From positions 1-57,399 of the forward strand of contig JAICWE010000016.1 of assembly GCA_025934955.1 (NCBI GenBank): a stretch of DNA of 57,399 bases, in the 5' to 3' direction. The translations under genes and the position numbers were made by a program. Below, piece after piece: positions 34,350 through 42,083 of this stretch (positions are counted from its first letter, which is position 1; the number at the start of each line of letters is the position of its first letter). The notes below the pieces were generated by a model. It was not told where the DNA came from, made no database searches, and was given only the letters and a program-made list of their open reading frames with translations. Source of the stretch: Gemmatimonadales bacterium. GTDB lineage: Bacteria > Gemmatimonadota > Gemmatimonadetes > Gemmatimonadales > GWC2-71-9.

Positions 34350-34857
34350 GCCGCCCGAGTTCTGGCTTCGCGGGCCGGTCGAGGGCGTCCCGCCGCTCCT
34401 CATGCCGGTCGCGCACGCGCTCCTGCAGTCGCGTCACGATCTCCGACGCGCCGCGGAACGCCTCTCGGCGGCGCAGCTCTGGGCGCGGCCGGGTGGGGCC
34501 GCGTCGGTCGGCTTCCATCTGCGGCATGTCGCCGGCAGCATCGACCGGCTCTTCACCTACGCGCGCGGGCAGTCGCTCGATGCCCGCCAGTTCGCCGCGC
34601 TGCGCGAAGAAGGCGACGCCGGCACGCCGCCGGCGAGCGCCGAGCAGCTGCTCAGCGCGGTCGATGCCGCCATTGACGGTGCCGTGCAGTCTTTGCGGGA
34701 CGTCCCCGACCAGGAGCTGCTCACGCCCCGTGCCGTCGGCCGGGCCGGCCTCCCGAGCAACGTGCTCGGCCTGCTGTTCCATGCCGCCGAGCACACCCAG
34801 CGCCATACCGGCCAGGTCATCGCCACCAGCAAGGTGGTGTTCGACCGAGCAACCTGA
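34336..34857 (+). CDS. DinB-fold protein (DUF664-like)
   Basis: 173 residues, four-helix bundle. Putative metal ligands His in FHLRHVAGSIDRLF and HAAEHTQRHTGQ, as in DinB/YfiT-like thiol-dependent or metal enzymes. LSAAQLWARPGGAASVGF is the conserved opening. It is the last gene of the cluster and overlaps the DUF59 gene by 14 nt, so it is co-transcribed. Its enzymatic role is unknown; DinB proteins often use bacillithiol, mycothiol or glutathione. Its link to the other products is positional only. Confidence 0.75.
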   Translation: MSRAEPPEFWLRGPVEGVPPLLMPVAHALLQSRHDLRRAAERLSAAQLWARPGGAASVGFHLRHVAGSIDRLFTYARGQSLDARQFAALREEGDAGTPPASAEQLLSAVDAAIDGAVQSLRDVPDQELLTPRAVGRAGLPSNVLGLLFHAAEHTQRHTGQVIATSKVVFDRAT

Positions 34858-34866
34858 CCCCCGCTC

Positions 34867-34896
34867 TTGACGGCTGTGCCATCCGGGCGGTACGCT
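34867..34896 (+). promoter_or_regulatory. Candidate promoter of the DUF1097 gene
   Basis: TTGACG, 18 nt, TACGCT, located 74 nt before the ATG at 34970, which has GGAGG five bases upstream. The -35 is strong; the -10 is weak. Confidence 0.4.
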
Positions 34897-34969
34897 AGCA
34901 TCGCCCGCCTGCCCCTGTGAGGCCGGTTTCCCGCATTCCAGCATCGCGACTCTCGCTTTGGAGGCTGTC

Positions 34970-35434
34970 ATGGACACGCTTCTCGCGCTCGCGCTCAGCA
35001 TCGGGATACTCATCGCGGTCTGGACCTATGTGGCGCTCGGTCCCGCTGCGCTTCCGGTGTGGGCGGGCATCGTCGCCTGGGGGACCTTCTTCGCCGCGGG
35101 AGGAAAGACCACCGGGCTGATGAAGACGCTGGCCTCGAATCTCTCGGGCGTATTCTGGGCCGGCGTCGCGCTGACGGTGGCGGGACGGCTCGGCGGCGGG
35201 TTGCCGGTGATCGCGGTGCTGGTCGGCGTGATCGCCTTCGCGATGGTGCTCCAGGCCAAAGCCGCGATGTTCTCGTTCATTCCCGGCGCATTCCTCGGGG
35301 CGGCGACGACGGTGAGCGTCGTCGTGGGTATCAAGGGCACCTATGTGCAGACCATCATCGCGCTCGTGGCCGGCGCGGTGCTCGGTTACCTGTCCGAGCT
35401 CGCCGCCGCCAAGGTGACCCGCGCACCAGCGTAA
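34970..35434 (+). CDS. DUF1097 membrane protein
   Basis: 154 residues with about five membrane segments (LLALALSIGILIAVWTYVA, VWAGIVAWGTFFAAGG, GVFWAGVALTVAG, VIAVLVGVIAFAMVLQA, IIALVAGAVLGYLSELAA). AAGGKTTGLMKTLASNLSGV is the DUF1097 signature (YjcB/inner-membrane type). ATG chosen by GGAGG; a TTG four codons upstream is in frame. No partner or function known. It has its own promoter and a hairpin terminator. Confidence 0.78.
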   Translation: MDTLLALALSIGILIAVWTYVALGPAALPVWAGIVAWGTFFAAGGKTTGLMKTLASNLSGVFWAGVALTVAGRLGGGLPVIAVLVGVIAFAMVLQAKAAMFSFIPGAFLGAATTVSVVVGIKGTYVQTIIALVAGAVLGYLSELAAAKVTRAPA

Positions 35435-35445
35435 CGGCTGCCCGA

Positions 35446-35474
35446 ACGCCGGCCGGCCCATGGCCGGCCGGCGT
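35446..35474. terminator. Bidirectional hairpin between convergent genes
   Basis: A perfect 13-bp stem (ACGCCGGCCGGCC / GGCCGGCCGGCGT) with 3-nt loop CAT, between DUF1097 (plus) and the ClbS/DinB-like gene (minus). No T-run, but the palindrome can serve both directions. Confidence 0.65.
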
Positions 35475-35477
35475 GTC

Positions 35478-35951
35478 TCATCCAGCCGGTTCAAGCCGTG
35501 AGCGCCGCCGCCACTCCCGTATCGCCTTTGCGTGGAGCGGGTAGTGGCCGAAGGTGTCGAGCCGCAGGCGGCGACGGAAGCGCGTCTCCCGCGCGTACAG
35601 CTCCTCGGGTGCGGCGCGAACGTACCCGAGGAGCCGCGCGTGCACGGCGTCGTGCTGCTGGCGCACCGCGGCGAGCGAGAGGTGTCGCCGCTCCTCGGTC
35701 ATCAGCGCGTTGAAGGCGTCGATCCCGCCGTATCGTACGGAGTAGCGCGGCGGCCTTGCGCCGCCCCGGATGAGCGGCAGGTGCTTCAGCGCTTCCTCCT
35801 CCCACCAGGTCACGTGCGCGATGACGTCGCGCACCGACCACCGGCCGTGGACGCCGGGCATGAGCAGCTGCGCGTCGGACAGGCCGGCGTATGAGGCCTC
35901 GAAGTCCGTCCACGCCCGGCCCAGCCGCTCCAGCACCTGCTGCGTCTTCAT
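35478..35951 (-). CDS. ClbS/DinB-like four-helix protein
   Basis: 157 residues: VLERLGRAWTDFEASYAGLS, VHGRWSVRDVIAHVTWWEEE, GIDAFNALMTEERRHLSLA. The WSVRDVIAHVTWWE block is the first-helix signature of the ClbS/DfsB (DUF1706) branch of the DinB fold, including the likely metal His. ClbS hydrolyses the colibactin cyclopropane; most relatives are uncharacterised. GGAGG lies five bases before the ATG. It is convergent with DUF1097 and divergent from the ada-alkA fusion. Confidence 0.7.
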   Translation of the reverse strand: MKTQQVLERLGRAWTDFEASYAGLSDAQLLMPGVHGRWSVRDVIAHVTWWEEEALKHLPLIRGGARPPRYSVRYGGIDAFNALMTEERRHLSLAAVRQQHDAVHARLLGYVRAAPEELYARETRFRRRLRLDTFGHYPLHAKAIREWRRRSRLEPAG

Positions 35952-36147
35952 CGGTGCCTCCCTTTCCTCTGGCTTCGCCTCGCCGGCGCTCACCATAGCG
36001 AGGCCGCAATCGCGTGTCTCGCCGTTTTCGGTCATTGAACCGCCGGCGCCATCTCCGGTCAACGGCGGGGCGCCGTGATGCCCTCGTCTGCGGATTGCGC
36101 GTCCGAAAACGGCTAGTCTTTCCCGGAAGCGACGGTACATTGGCCCC

Positions 36148-37632
36148 ATGACGAGCGACACCGCGATGTACAGCGCATACGCCTCGCGCGATCCCCGCTT
36201 CGACGGCGTCTTCTACATCGGCGTCACTTCGACCGGAGTCTACTGCCGGCCGGTCTGCCCCGCGAAGACGCCCAAGGCGCCGAACTGCCGGTTCTTCGAC
36301 AGCGCGGAAGCGGCGGAGAAAGCGAGCTTCCGCCCCTGCCTGCGCTGCCGGCCGGAGCTCGCGCCGGGCAACGCCCCGGTGGACGGCGCCCATCGCATCG
36401 CCGGCATGATCGCCCAGCGCATCAACGAGGGCCCGCTCGAAAGCGGCGTGGGGATGGAGCAGGTCGCAAGGCAGTTCGGCCGGAGCTCGCGCCAGATCCG
36501 CCGGGTGCTGCAGACGCAGCTCGGCGTCTCGCCGATCGAGCTGATCCAGACCCGGCGGCTGCTGCTCGCCAAGCAGCTCCTGACCGAGACGACGCTGCCG
36601 ATCACCGGGGTCGCGTTTGCCAGTGGATTCGCGAGTCTCCGCCGGTTCAACGATGCGTTCGGCGCCCGCTACGGCATGCCGCCCGGCCGATTTCGGAAGG
36701 CGGCGGACGGCGCGTCAGCCGAGCCGACCTCGCCCGTGTCGCTGACCCTGCAGCTCACCTACCGGCCGCCATTCGACTGGGCGGGGATGCTCGCGTTCCT
36801 CCGAGCCCGGGCCCTCGCGGGGGTCGAGCGGGTCGACGAAGATGCCTACTTGCGCACGATCCGGCTCGGCCGCCACGTCGGATGGGTGCGAGTCCGCCAC
36901 GCGCCGAAGCGACGTGCGCTGCTGGTCGAGCTGCCGCATTCGCTGACGCCGGTGCTTCCCGCGCTCCTCGGGCGACTGCGGCACGTGTTCGACCTCACTG
37001 CCCGGCCCGATGTCATCGCCGCGCAGCTCGAGCAGGATCCGCTGCTGGAGGATGTCGTCAGGCGGAACCCGGGCCTGCGGGTGCCCGGCGCCTTCGACGG
37101 TTTCGAGCTGGCGATGCGCGCCATCCTCGGCCAGCAGGTCAGCGTGAAGGCGGCGACCACGTTGGCGGCGCGAGTGGTGGACGCATTCGGTGAGCTCATT
37201 GAGTCACCGCACGAAGGCCTCACGCATCTGGCGCCGTTGCCGCAAAGGATCGCGGCCGCGACCGCGGACGGGATCGCGCGGCTCGGCATCGTGCGGGCGC
37301 GGGCGCGCAGCATCATCGCGCTGGCCCAGGCGGTCGCGTCCGGGCGCCTGACGCTCGGGGCGGACAACGGCCCCGATGCGACGGTCGAGCAGCTGCTGGC
37401 CCTGCCGGGAATCGGCCCGTGGACCGCACATTACATCGCCATGCGGGCGCTTCGCTGGCCGGACGCATTCCCGAAGGAAGACATGGTGCTGCGCAACAAT
37501 CTCGGCGGGGTCACCACGGCGGAGGCGGACGCGATGTCGCAGCGGTGGCGGCCGTGGCGGAGCTACGCCACGCTGCATCTCTGGCAGGGGAAGGTGCCGG
37601 CCGGCACCGGTCGAGAGCAGGCGCACATCTGA
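36148..37632 (+). CDS. Ada-type regulator/DNA repair fused to AlkA glycosylase
   Basis: 494 residues. N-terminal Ada methylphosphotriester domain with zinc/acceptor Cys33, Cys37, Cys64, Cys67 (VYCRPVC, FRPCLRC). AraC-type DNA-binding domain ~80-185 (GMEQVARQFGRSSRQIRRVL, ITGVAFASGFASLRRFNDAF). AlkA N-domain, then HhH-GPD glycosylase (AILGQQVSVKAATTLAAR, LLALPGIGPWTAHYIAMRAL, with the catalytic-type Asp in FPKEDMVL). Removes alkylated bases and activates the alkylation response. Its TGA shares one base with the ogt ATG (TGATG). This fusion occurs in actinobacteria and Gemmatimonadota-like genomes, so it is established rather than new. Confidence 0.9.
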   Translation: MTSDTAMYSAYASRDPRFDGVFYIGVTSTGVYCRPVCPAKTPKAPNCRFFDSAEAAEKASFRPCLRCRPELAPGNAPVDGAHRIAGMIAQRINEGPLESGVGMEQVARQFGRSSRQIRRVLQTQLGVSPIELIQTRRLLLAKQLLTETTLPITGVAFASGFASLRRFNDAFGARYGMPPGRFRKAADGASAEPTSPVSLTLQLTYRPPFDWAGMLAFLRARALAGVERVDEDAYLRTIRLGRHVGWVRVRHAPKRRALLVELPHSLTPVLPALLGRLRHVFDLTARPDVIAAQLEQDPLLEDVVRRNPGLRVPGAFDGFELAMRAILGQQVSVKAATTLAARVVDAFGELIESPHEGLTHLAPLPQRIAAATADGIARLGIVRARARSIIALAQAVASGRLTLGADNGPDATVEQLLALPGIGPWTAHYIAMRALRWPDAFPKEDMVLRNNLGGVTTAEADAMSQRWRPWRSYATLHLWQGKVPAGTGREQAHI

Positions 37633-38141
37633 TGCGCGCTACGCATGCGATCATCGGCTCGCCGCTTGGCGAGATCACGCTCGTCGCGCATGACGGCGTG
37701 CTCGCCGGACTCTATTTCGCCGAGCACGCGCGCCGGCCGGCCCCGCCGCTGTTCGGCAGCCGTGCCGACTACGGCTTCGAGCCCGCGATGGAGCAGCTCG
37801 ATGAGTACTTCCGCGGCGACCGCTCCCGGTTCGACCTGCCGTTCAGCCGGCGCGGCAGCGGATTCCAGCAGCTCGTGTGGGGTCTGCTGGATCGCATTCC
37901 CTACGGTGAGACCCGCACCTACGGGCAACTGGCCGCGGAGCTGGGCAACCCGGGGCTCGCCCGCGAGGTGGGCTGGGCGAACGGACGGAATTCGCTCTCC
38001 ATCATCGTGCCCTGCCACCGGGTGCTCGGCGCCGATGGCGGACTGGTCGGCTATGCCGGTGGACTCGATCGGAAGCGGGCGCTGTTGCAGCTCGAGGGCG
38101 CCGCCGTCGCGCGGCAGATGTCGCTCGAGGGTCTGACCTGA
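37632..38141 (+). CDS. ogt: Methylated-DNA-protein-cysteine methyltransferase (Ogt)
   Basis: 169 residues. Transfers methyl from O6-methylguanine to its own Cys128 in the diagnostic VPCHRVLGADGGLVGYAGGL. The DNA-binding recognition helix is RTYGQLAAELGNPGLAREVG. The N-terminal domain is degenerate but folds as Ogt-type. Starts inside the last codons of the Ada-AlkA gene, so both alkylation-repair functions are co-expressed, presumably under methylated-Ada control. Confidence 0.93.
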   Translation: MRATHAIIGSPLGEITLVAHDGVLAGLYFAEHARRPAPPLFGSRADYGFEPAMEQLDEYFRGDRSRFDLPFSRRGSGFQQLVWGLLDRIPYGETRTYGQLAAELGNPGLAREVGWANGRNSLSIIVPCHRVLGADGGLVGYAGGLDRKRALLQLEGAAVARQMSLEGLT

Positions 38142-38160
38142 TGCGGAGGAAGGTGCTGCG

Positions 38161-38183
38161 GGCGGCGGCACCGTGCCGCCGCC
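38161..38183. terminator. Hairpin between ogt and tRNA-Arg
   Basis: 10-bp perfect stem GGCGGCGGCA / TGCCGCCGCC with 3-nt loop CCG, lying between the ogt stop (plus) and the tRNA 3' end (minus). It may end both transcripts. No T-run. Confidence 0.5.
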
Positions 38184-38213
38184 GCGGGTGAAGCGAGGAA
38201 GGATCTTCCAGAG

Positions 38214-38287
38214 TGGGCCCGGCGCGATTCGAACGCGCGACCTCTTGCTCCGGAGGCAAGCGCTCTATCCAGCTGAGCTACGGACCC
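38214..38287 (-). tRNA. tRNA-Arg (CCG anticodon)
   Basis: 74-nt cloverleaf on the minus strand: acceptor GGGTCCG / CGGGCCC with discriminator A; D-arm GCTC..GAGC; anticodon loop CTCCGGA giving CCG; T-arm CGCGC-GTTCGAA-TCGCGCCG region with the GTTCGAATC T-loop. Decodes CGG, abundant in this GC-rich genome. The 3' CCA is not encoded. Its 5' ten bases overlap the end of the upstream phosphodiesterase-family gene. Confidence 0.95.
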
Positions 38288-39807
38288 GTTTCGACGAGGG
38301 CGGAAGGTAGCACCCGCGCAGGCGGCGAACAACCCGCGTCACTCTCGCCCCGGCTCCTGAGCGGCGCGGTGGCGGGGCGCCACAACGACTCGCCATCGAG
38401 AGCGGCCGGGAGCGGCTCGCCCAGCCAGTCGAGCATGGCGGGGAAGAGGTCCACCGTGCGCATCGGTGCCGCCGGCAGCGGCTCGCTCGACCAGAGCGGC
38501 GTCAGCATGTGCGCGGCGATCAGACTCCCGTGCCCGGCCTTGTGCTCCGGCACCTCGAACCGCCGGCGGAAATCGTAGCCTTCGCGCGCAACCACGATGA
38601 GGTCGCCGGTGCGGCGGCTCTGGAACTGATCGAGCAGCTGCCACGCCGCGTCCGGATACGGCGCGTCCATGGTGCGCGCCAGCCATTCGCGGCCGGTCGC
38701 TTCGATCGGCCCGCCCAGCTCGAGCGGATCGGCGGTACAGGGCACGTACGCGATGTGGTCGCCGCGTCGGGTGATCTCCGCCTCGCCGTCGGCGCAGGCG
38801 ATACGGACCCCGGCGTCCCCGCCGTCCGCGTGCCCCGCCTCCGCCGCGACGAACGCGACCGCCGGCTCCCGCACGAGGGCGGCGATGAGATCACCCCCGG
38901 CGCCGAAGGCGTCCGGTTGGCGCAGCCGCTCGAGCGGCCAGCGCTCCGGGCGCGGCGTCGCCGGTCGCGCGTATACCATCGCCGACGCATTGCCCGCCAC
39001 CATCACCGCCGCGCCCGGATCGCGGGTCCACACGATGGGATGCGCCAGCGTGCGCACGTCGTGGGCGCGGAACCAGTCGGCCAGATCGAGATGGGTGTGC
39101 ACCCCGGACGCCCCGTGATCGCTCACCAGCAGCACGAGACTGCGCTCCCGCTCCCCTCGCGCATCGAGTCGCGCCATCAGCGCGCCCACCGCGGCGTCCA
39201 CCCGCCCGAGCGCGCGCAGCACCTTCGGGGCGTCCGGTGCGGACTGATGGGTATAGCCGTCCACCGCCGGGAACTGGGCGAAGACGAAGCGCCACGGCTC
39301 ATCGGCGGCGCGAACGAGATAGCGCGCGACCGCATCGTCCGACGGCTGATGCCACTCGGCGTAGTGGGCGAGGATGCCCCAGAGCTTCCGCGCGAGCCGC
39401 GCCGGGTCGCGCGCCGGCGTGAGGCCGCGCGCCACCATCGTGAAAATCGCCATGCTGTCCGGCACCAGCTCGAAGATGGTCCGCACGTCGGGCGCGATGT
39501 CACTGTCGAGCCGCGGCGCCTGGTAGCCGCAGTAGCTCCGCACGTGCGCGCGGCTGCGCCAGGGCCGGCCGTCGTAGCGGGTGCGATCGAGCCAGCGGAT
39601 GGACGGCACGTCCGCGCGGCCGGGCGCGCAGCCGGTGAGGAACGGCAGATAGGCGACGCTGGTGGTGGACGGGAACGCGGTGACCGCGCGCGTCGTCCCG
39701 CCGCGGCGCACCAGCTCGGCCAGGTGCGGCAGTCGGCCCGCCGCGAGCTCGCGCTCGGCGACATCGGGCCGGAGTCCGTCGACCAGCAGCAGGAAGCAGC
39801 GTCGCAC
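38278..39807 (-). CDS. Type I phosphodiesterase / alkaline-phosphatase superfamily (NPP-like)
   Basis: 509 residues. Metal-binding LLLVDGLRPD (Asp), nucleophile Thr in FPSTTSVAYLPFLTG, FPAVDGYTHQSAPDAP (Asp/His), VSDHGASGVHTHLDL (Asp-His) and late His in GHGSLI. These are the ordered sites of nucleotide pyrophosphatase/phosphodiesterase enzymes. Start at GTG 39807, with GGAGG ten bases upstream; no signal peptide, so cytoplasmic. The TAG stop lies at 38278-38280, inside the tRNA-Arg (its bases 8-10), which is unusual. The substrate is unknown. Confidence 0.8.
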   Translation of the reverse strand: MRRCFLLLVDGLRPDVAERELAAGRLPHLAELVRRGGTTRAVTAFPSTTSVAYLPFLTGCAPGRADVPSIRWLDRTRYDGRPWRSRAHVRSYCGYQAPRLDSDIAPDVRTIFELVPDSMAIFTMVARGLTPARDPARLARKLWGILAHYAEWHQPSDDAVARYLVRAADEPWRFVFAQFPAVDGYTHQSAPDAPKVLRALGRVDAAVGALMARLDARGERERSLVLLVSDHGASGVHTHLDLADWFRAHDVRTLAHPIVWTRDPGAAVMVAGNASAMVYARPATPRPERWPLERLRQPDAFGAGGDLIAALVREPAVAFVAAEAGHADGGDAGVRIACADGEAEITRRGDHIAYVPCTADPLELGGPIEATGREWLARTMDAPYPDAAWQLLDQFQSRRTGDLIVVAREGYDFRRRFEVPEHKAGHGSLIAAHMLTPLWSSEPLPAAPMRTVDLFPAMLDWLGEPLPAALDGESLWRPATAPLRSRGESDAGCSPPARVLPSALVETGP

Positions 39808-39900
39808 GTCGGCGAATCCTCCAGGGTGTGATATGGATCGCTGGCCTGGGCCGGTCCCGCCGCTAGCATGAGGCGAATCGCTCGACCGAGGCACCTCGCC

Positions 39901-40455
39901 ATGCCCGCTACCCGTCCGCTCCTGACCCTGCTCGCTCTCCTCGCCGCCTGCGGCGACAACCTCACGCTGCCGAGCGATGCCGCGCCGGCGGCGATCGTCC
40001 CCATCTCCGGCGACGGACAGCGCGCCACCGTCGGAAGCCCGCTCTCGCAGCCGCTGGCGGTACGGGTGACGGACGCGACCGGGCGGCCGGTGGCCGGCGT
40101 CGCGGTGCGCTACCGAATTGCCGGCGGGCCGAAGGTCTCGCTCAGCGACTCATCCGCAGCCACGAACGCTCGCGGCGAAGGCGCCGTCGCGCTCAAGCTC
40201 GGCGCGACGCCGGGTACCATCGTGATCGAGGCCATCGTGATCGGCGCCGGCGGCGTCGAGCTCAAGGTTCGCTTCACCATCACCGCGCTCGGTGCGTCGG
40301 CGCCGCCGAGCGGAACGTCGTCCCCTCCCGCTCCGACTCCCTCGGCACCTTCACCCTCGCCGACGGCGAGCGGTGGAGGAAGCGGCGGGGACGGCGGGCA
40401 CGATCACGGCGGTCATGGCGGCGGCGGCCACGGCGGCGACGACCACGGCGGCTAG
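39901..40455 (+). CDS. Lipoprotein with Ig-like domain and Gly/His/Asp-rich tail
   Basis: 184 residues from the ATG at 39901 (GAGG nine bases upstream; a further ATG at 39868 is possible). Lipobox LLALLAACGD. A Big-1/invasin-like domain follows (SGDGQRATVGSPLSQPLAVR, VTDATGRPVAGVAVRYRI), then a Ser/Pro linker and the C-terminal tail GGDGGHDHGGHGGGGHGGDD with about five His. The tail should bind Ni, Cu or Zn. It stops at TAG overlapping the convergent TAG of the VTT-like gene (GCTAGC). An outer-surface role is inferred. Confidence 0.65.
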   Translation: MPATRPLLTLLALLAACGDNLTLPSDAAPAAIVPISGDGQRATVGSPLSQPLAVRVTDATGRPVAGVAVRYRIAGGPKVSLSDSSAATNARGEGAVALKLGATPGTIVIEAIVIGAGGVELKVRFTITALGASAPPSGTSSPPAPTPSAPSPSPTASGGGSGGDGGHDHGGHGGGGHGGDDHGG

Positions 40456-41111
40456 CACACGCCCTCCGCGGCGGCCGGCTCCTCTTCGTAGCGGTTCATC
40501 CGCCGCGCGCCGCGGAACGCGAACACCAGCAACACCGCGCTCGCGATCGCGATCCACTTTCCCGGGATGTGGAGCGCCCACCCGAGCGCACCGAGCCACG
40601 CATAGCGGCCGCCACGCCCGATGATCACCGAGAGCTGGTACTTCCACATCGGATAGCGGGCGAGCACGGCGAGTACGCGCATCGGATAGTGGGGCACGAC
40701 CGGCAGGATGCAGGTGCCCACCAGCGACCAGAACGGCGCGCGCTCGTACCACCGGAGCATCCACCGGGTGAGCGGGTGCCGGCGGAAGCCGCGGGTGCCG
40801 TCCCGCCCCAGAATCCGCGCGAGCACCTCCATGTTCCACGCCTCGATGATCACCGTGCCGAAGACGCCGAGCACCACGACCAGCCAGATCGGGTAGTGGG
40901 CGCCGAGATAGATCACCGCCCCGTCGTAGGGAAGCGGCGCGAGGGAGTTGCCCAGAAAGGTGAACGGCAGGAAGTACCAGATCTGATCGTCGCCGGGCAG
41001 CGTGAACGCGGCCAGCAGCGTCACTGCGCTCAGGACGATCATGATGCCGGGGAGGAGCCAGGCGGGGTGACGCGGAATGTCGGGAGCGGCGCTGATGCTG
41101 ATACTGGCCAC
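40452..41111 (-). CDS. VTT/DedA-like polytopic membrane protein
   Basis: 219 residues, about five membrane segments: LPGIMIVLSAVTLLAAFTL, ALLPFTFLGN-type LPFTFLGNSLAPLPYDG, VVVLGVFGTVIIEAWNMEV, WSLVGTCILPVVPHYPMRVL, WLGALGWALHIPGKWIAIAS. The FLGNSLAPLPYDGAVIY re-entrant loop is like the VTT domain of YqaA/DedA proteins, which act as undecaprenyl-phosphate or lipid flippases. The GTG start overlaps nothing upstream. Relationship to the cytidylate-kinase-like gene behind it (126 bp) is unclear. Confidence 0.65.
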   Translation of the reverse strand: MASISISAAPDIPRHPAWLLPGIMIVLSAVTLLAAFTLPGDDQIWYFLPFTFLGNSLAPLPYDGAVIYLGAHYPIWLVVVLGVFGTVIIEAWNMEVLARILGRDGTRGFRRHPLTRWMLRWYERAPFWSLVGTCILPVVPHYPMRVLAVLARYPMWKYQLSVIIGRGGRYAWLGALGWALHIPGKWIAIASAVLLVFAFRGARRMNRYEEEPAAAEGVC

Positions 41112-41237
41112 GGAGGCCCCTCTGGTCGGTGGTCGGCGTGAGGGAAGGCTAGCAGCCCCTCGCGTGAGCCGCCACCGGGCGCGCGCCTCCCGCGCCGCCG
41201 GCGCGCGCGACGTCGCCCTCGGGGCGGGCGGCTGGGC

Positions 41238-41885
41238 CTACTTGCGCTCGGCTTCCCGAATGAGGGCGAGCACCAGCTGCGCCGCGGCCTCGAGCGACAC
41301 CGTGCCGGTGTTGATCTGGATGTCGTAGAGGCCGGGGTCGTTGACGCCGCTCCGATAGTAGCGCTCCAGGTAAAGGCGGCGGTCGCCGTCGCGCTTGCGC
41401 ACGTCGGCCACCGCCGCGTCCGGCGTGGCGCCGGTGCGGGTGGCGACCCGCCGGACGCGCACCTCGAACGGCGCGGTGACGCGGACGCGGAGCAGATCGG
41501 GGCGACCATGGAAGACGCAGTTGGCCGCGTGCCCGATGACGATGAGCGGCGGCGTTCGCACCGCCTCCATCAGCACGGCGCGCGTCGCCTGCACCAACTG
41601 GTCGGGATTGGGCCCGGTGAGCGGCTCGGGCAGGATCGGCGCATCGGACGGGACCACGGTGAACATCGCGGCCAGCCGCTCGAGGACGGTCGGCGCGTGC
41701 TCGGCGATGGCCTCCACGTCCGCCGCCTGGCAGCGGAGCCGTTCGGCGAGACGCCGGGCCAGGTCGTGGTCGAGCACCGGCCAGCCGAGCTTCTCGCCCA
41801 GCAGCACGCCGAGCTCGCTGCCGCCGGCGCCGTACTCGCGCGACAGAGCGAGCAGGCGGATCGGCTCGCGCCTGGATTCGTCCAT
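41238..41885 (-). CDS. Cytidylate kinase-like family protein
   Basis: 215 residues. LALSREYGAGGSELGVLLGE is the P-loop-like signature of the Cytidylate_kin2 family, followed by LGWPVLDHDLA, EHAPTVLERLAAMF, and VIGHAANCVFHGRPDLLRVR with the arginine-containing LID. Members are annotated cytidylate kinase-like but lack a proven substrate; the essential Cmk is probably elsewhere. GGAGGAG site five bases before the ATG. An inverted repeat lies upstream at 41911-41940. Confidence 0.78.
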   Translation of the reverse strand: MDESRREPIRLLALSREYGAGGSELGVLLGEKLGWPVLDHDLARRLAERLRCQAADVEAIAEHAPTVLERLAAMFTVVPSDAPILPEPLTGPNPDQLVQATRAVLMEAVRTPPLIVIGHAANCVFHGRPDLLRVRVTAPFEVRVRRVATRTGATPDAAVADVRKRDGDRRLYLERYYRSGVNDPGLYDIQINTGTVSLEAAAQLVLALIREAERK

Positions 41886-41910
41886 GGCTCCTCCTCTGAT
41901 ATCCGCAACG

Positions 41911-41940
41911 ATGTGGGAGCGGCAGGGGTCCGTTCCCACA
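41911..41940. repeat. Inverted repeat upstream of the cytidylate-kinase-like gene
   Basis: TGTGGGAGCGG (41912-41922) pairs with CCGTTCCCACA (41930-41940): 10 of 11 bases match, loop 7 nt. A second, outer pairing (ATGTGG / CCACAT) involves 41911-41916 and 41941-41946. It lies 26 nt before the gene on the minus strand, in the divergent gap with the Ser/Thr kinase gene, so it could be an operator or an RNA hairpin. Confidence 0.4.
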
Positions 41941-42083
41941 CCACATATGGAGCCGCTCGTGGATCTTCGCCAGCGTATCCGGCGAACGCTTGGCGGTGCG
42001 CCATGGGTTGCGCCGCCGTTGCCGGCACCGCTTATTCAGGCGACTCGCTGCACATCGCACGCGTCCTGTCTTCGGCGACCGCA

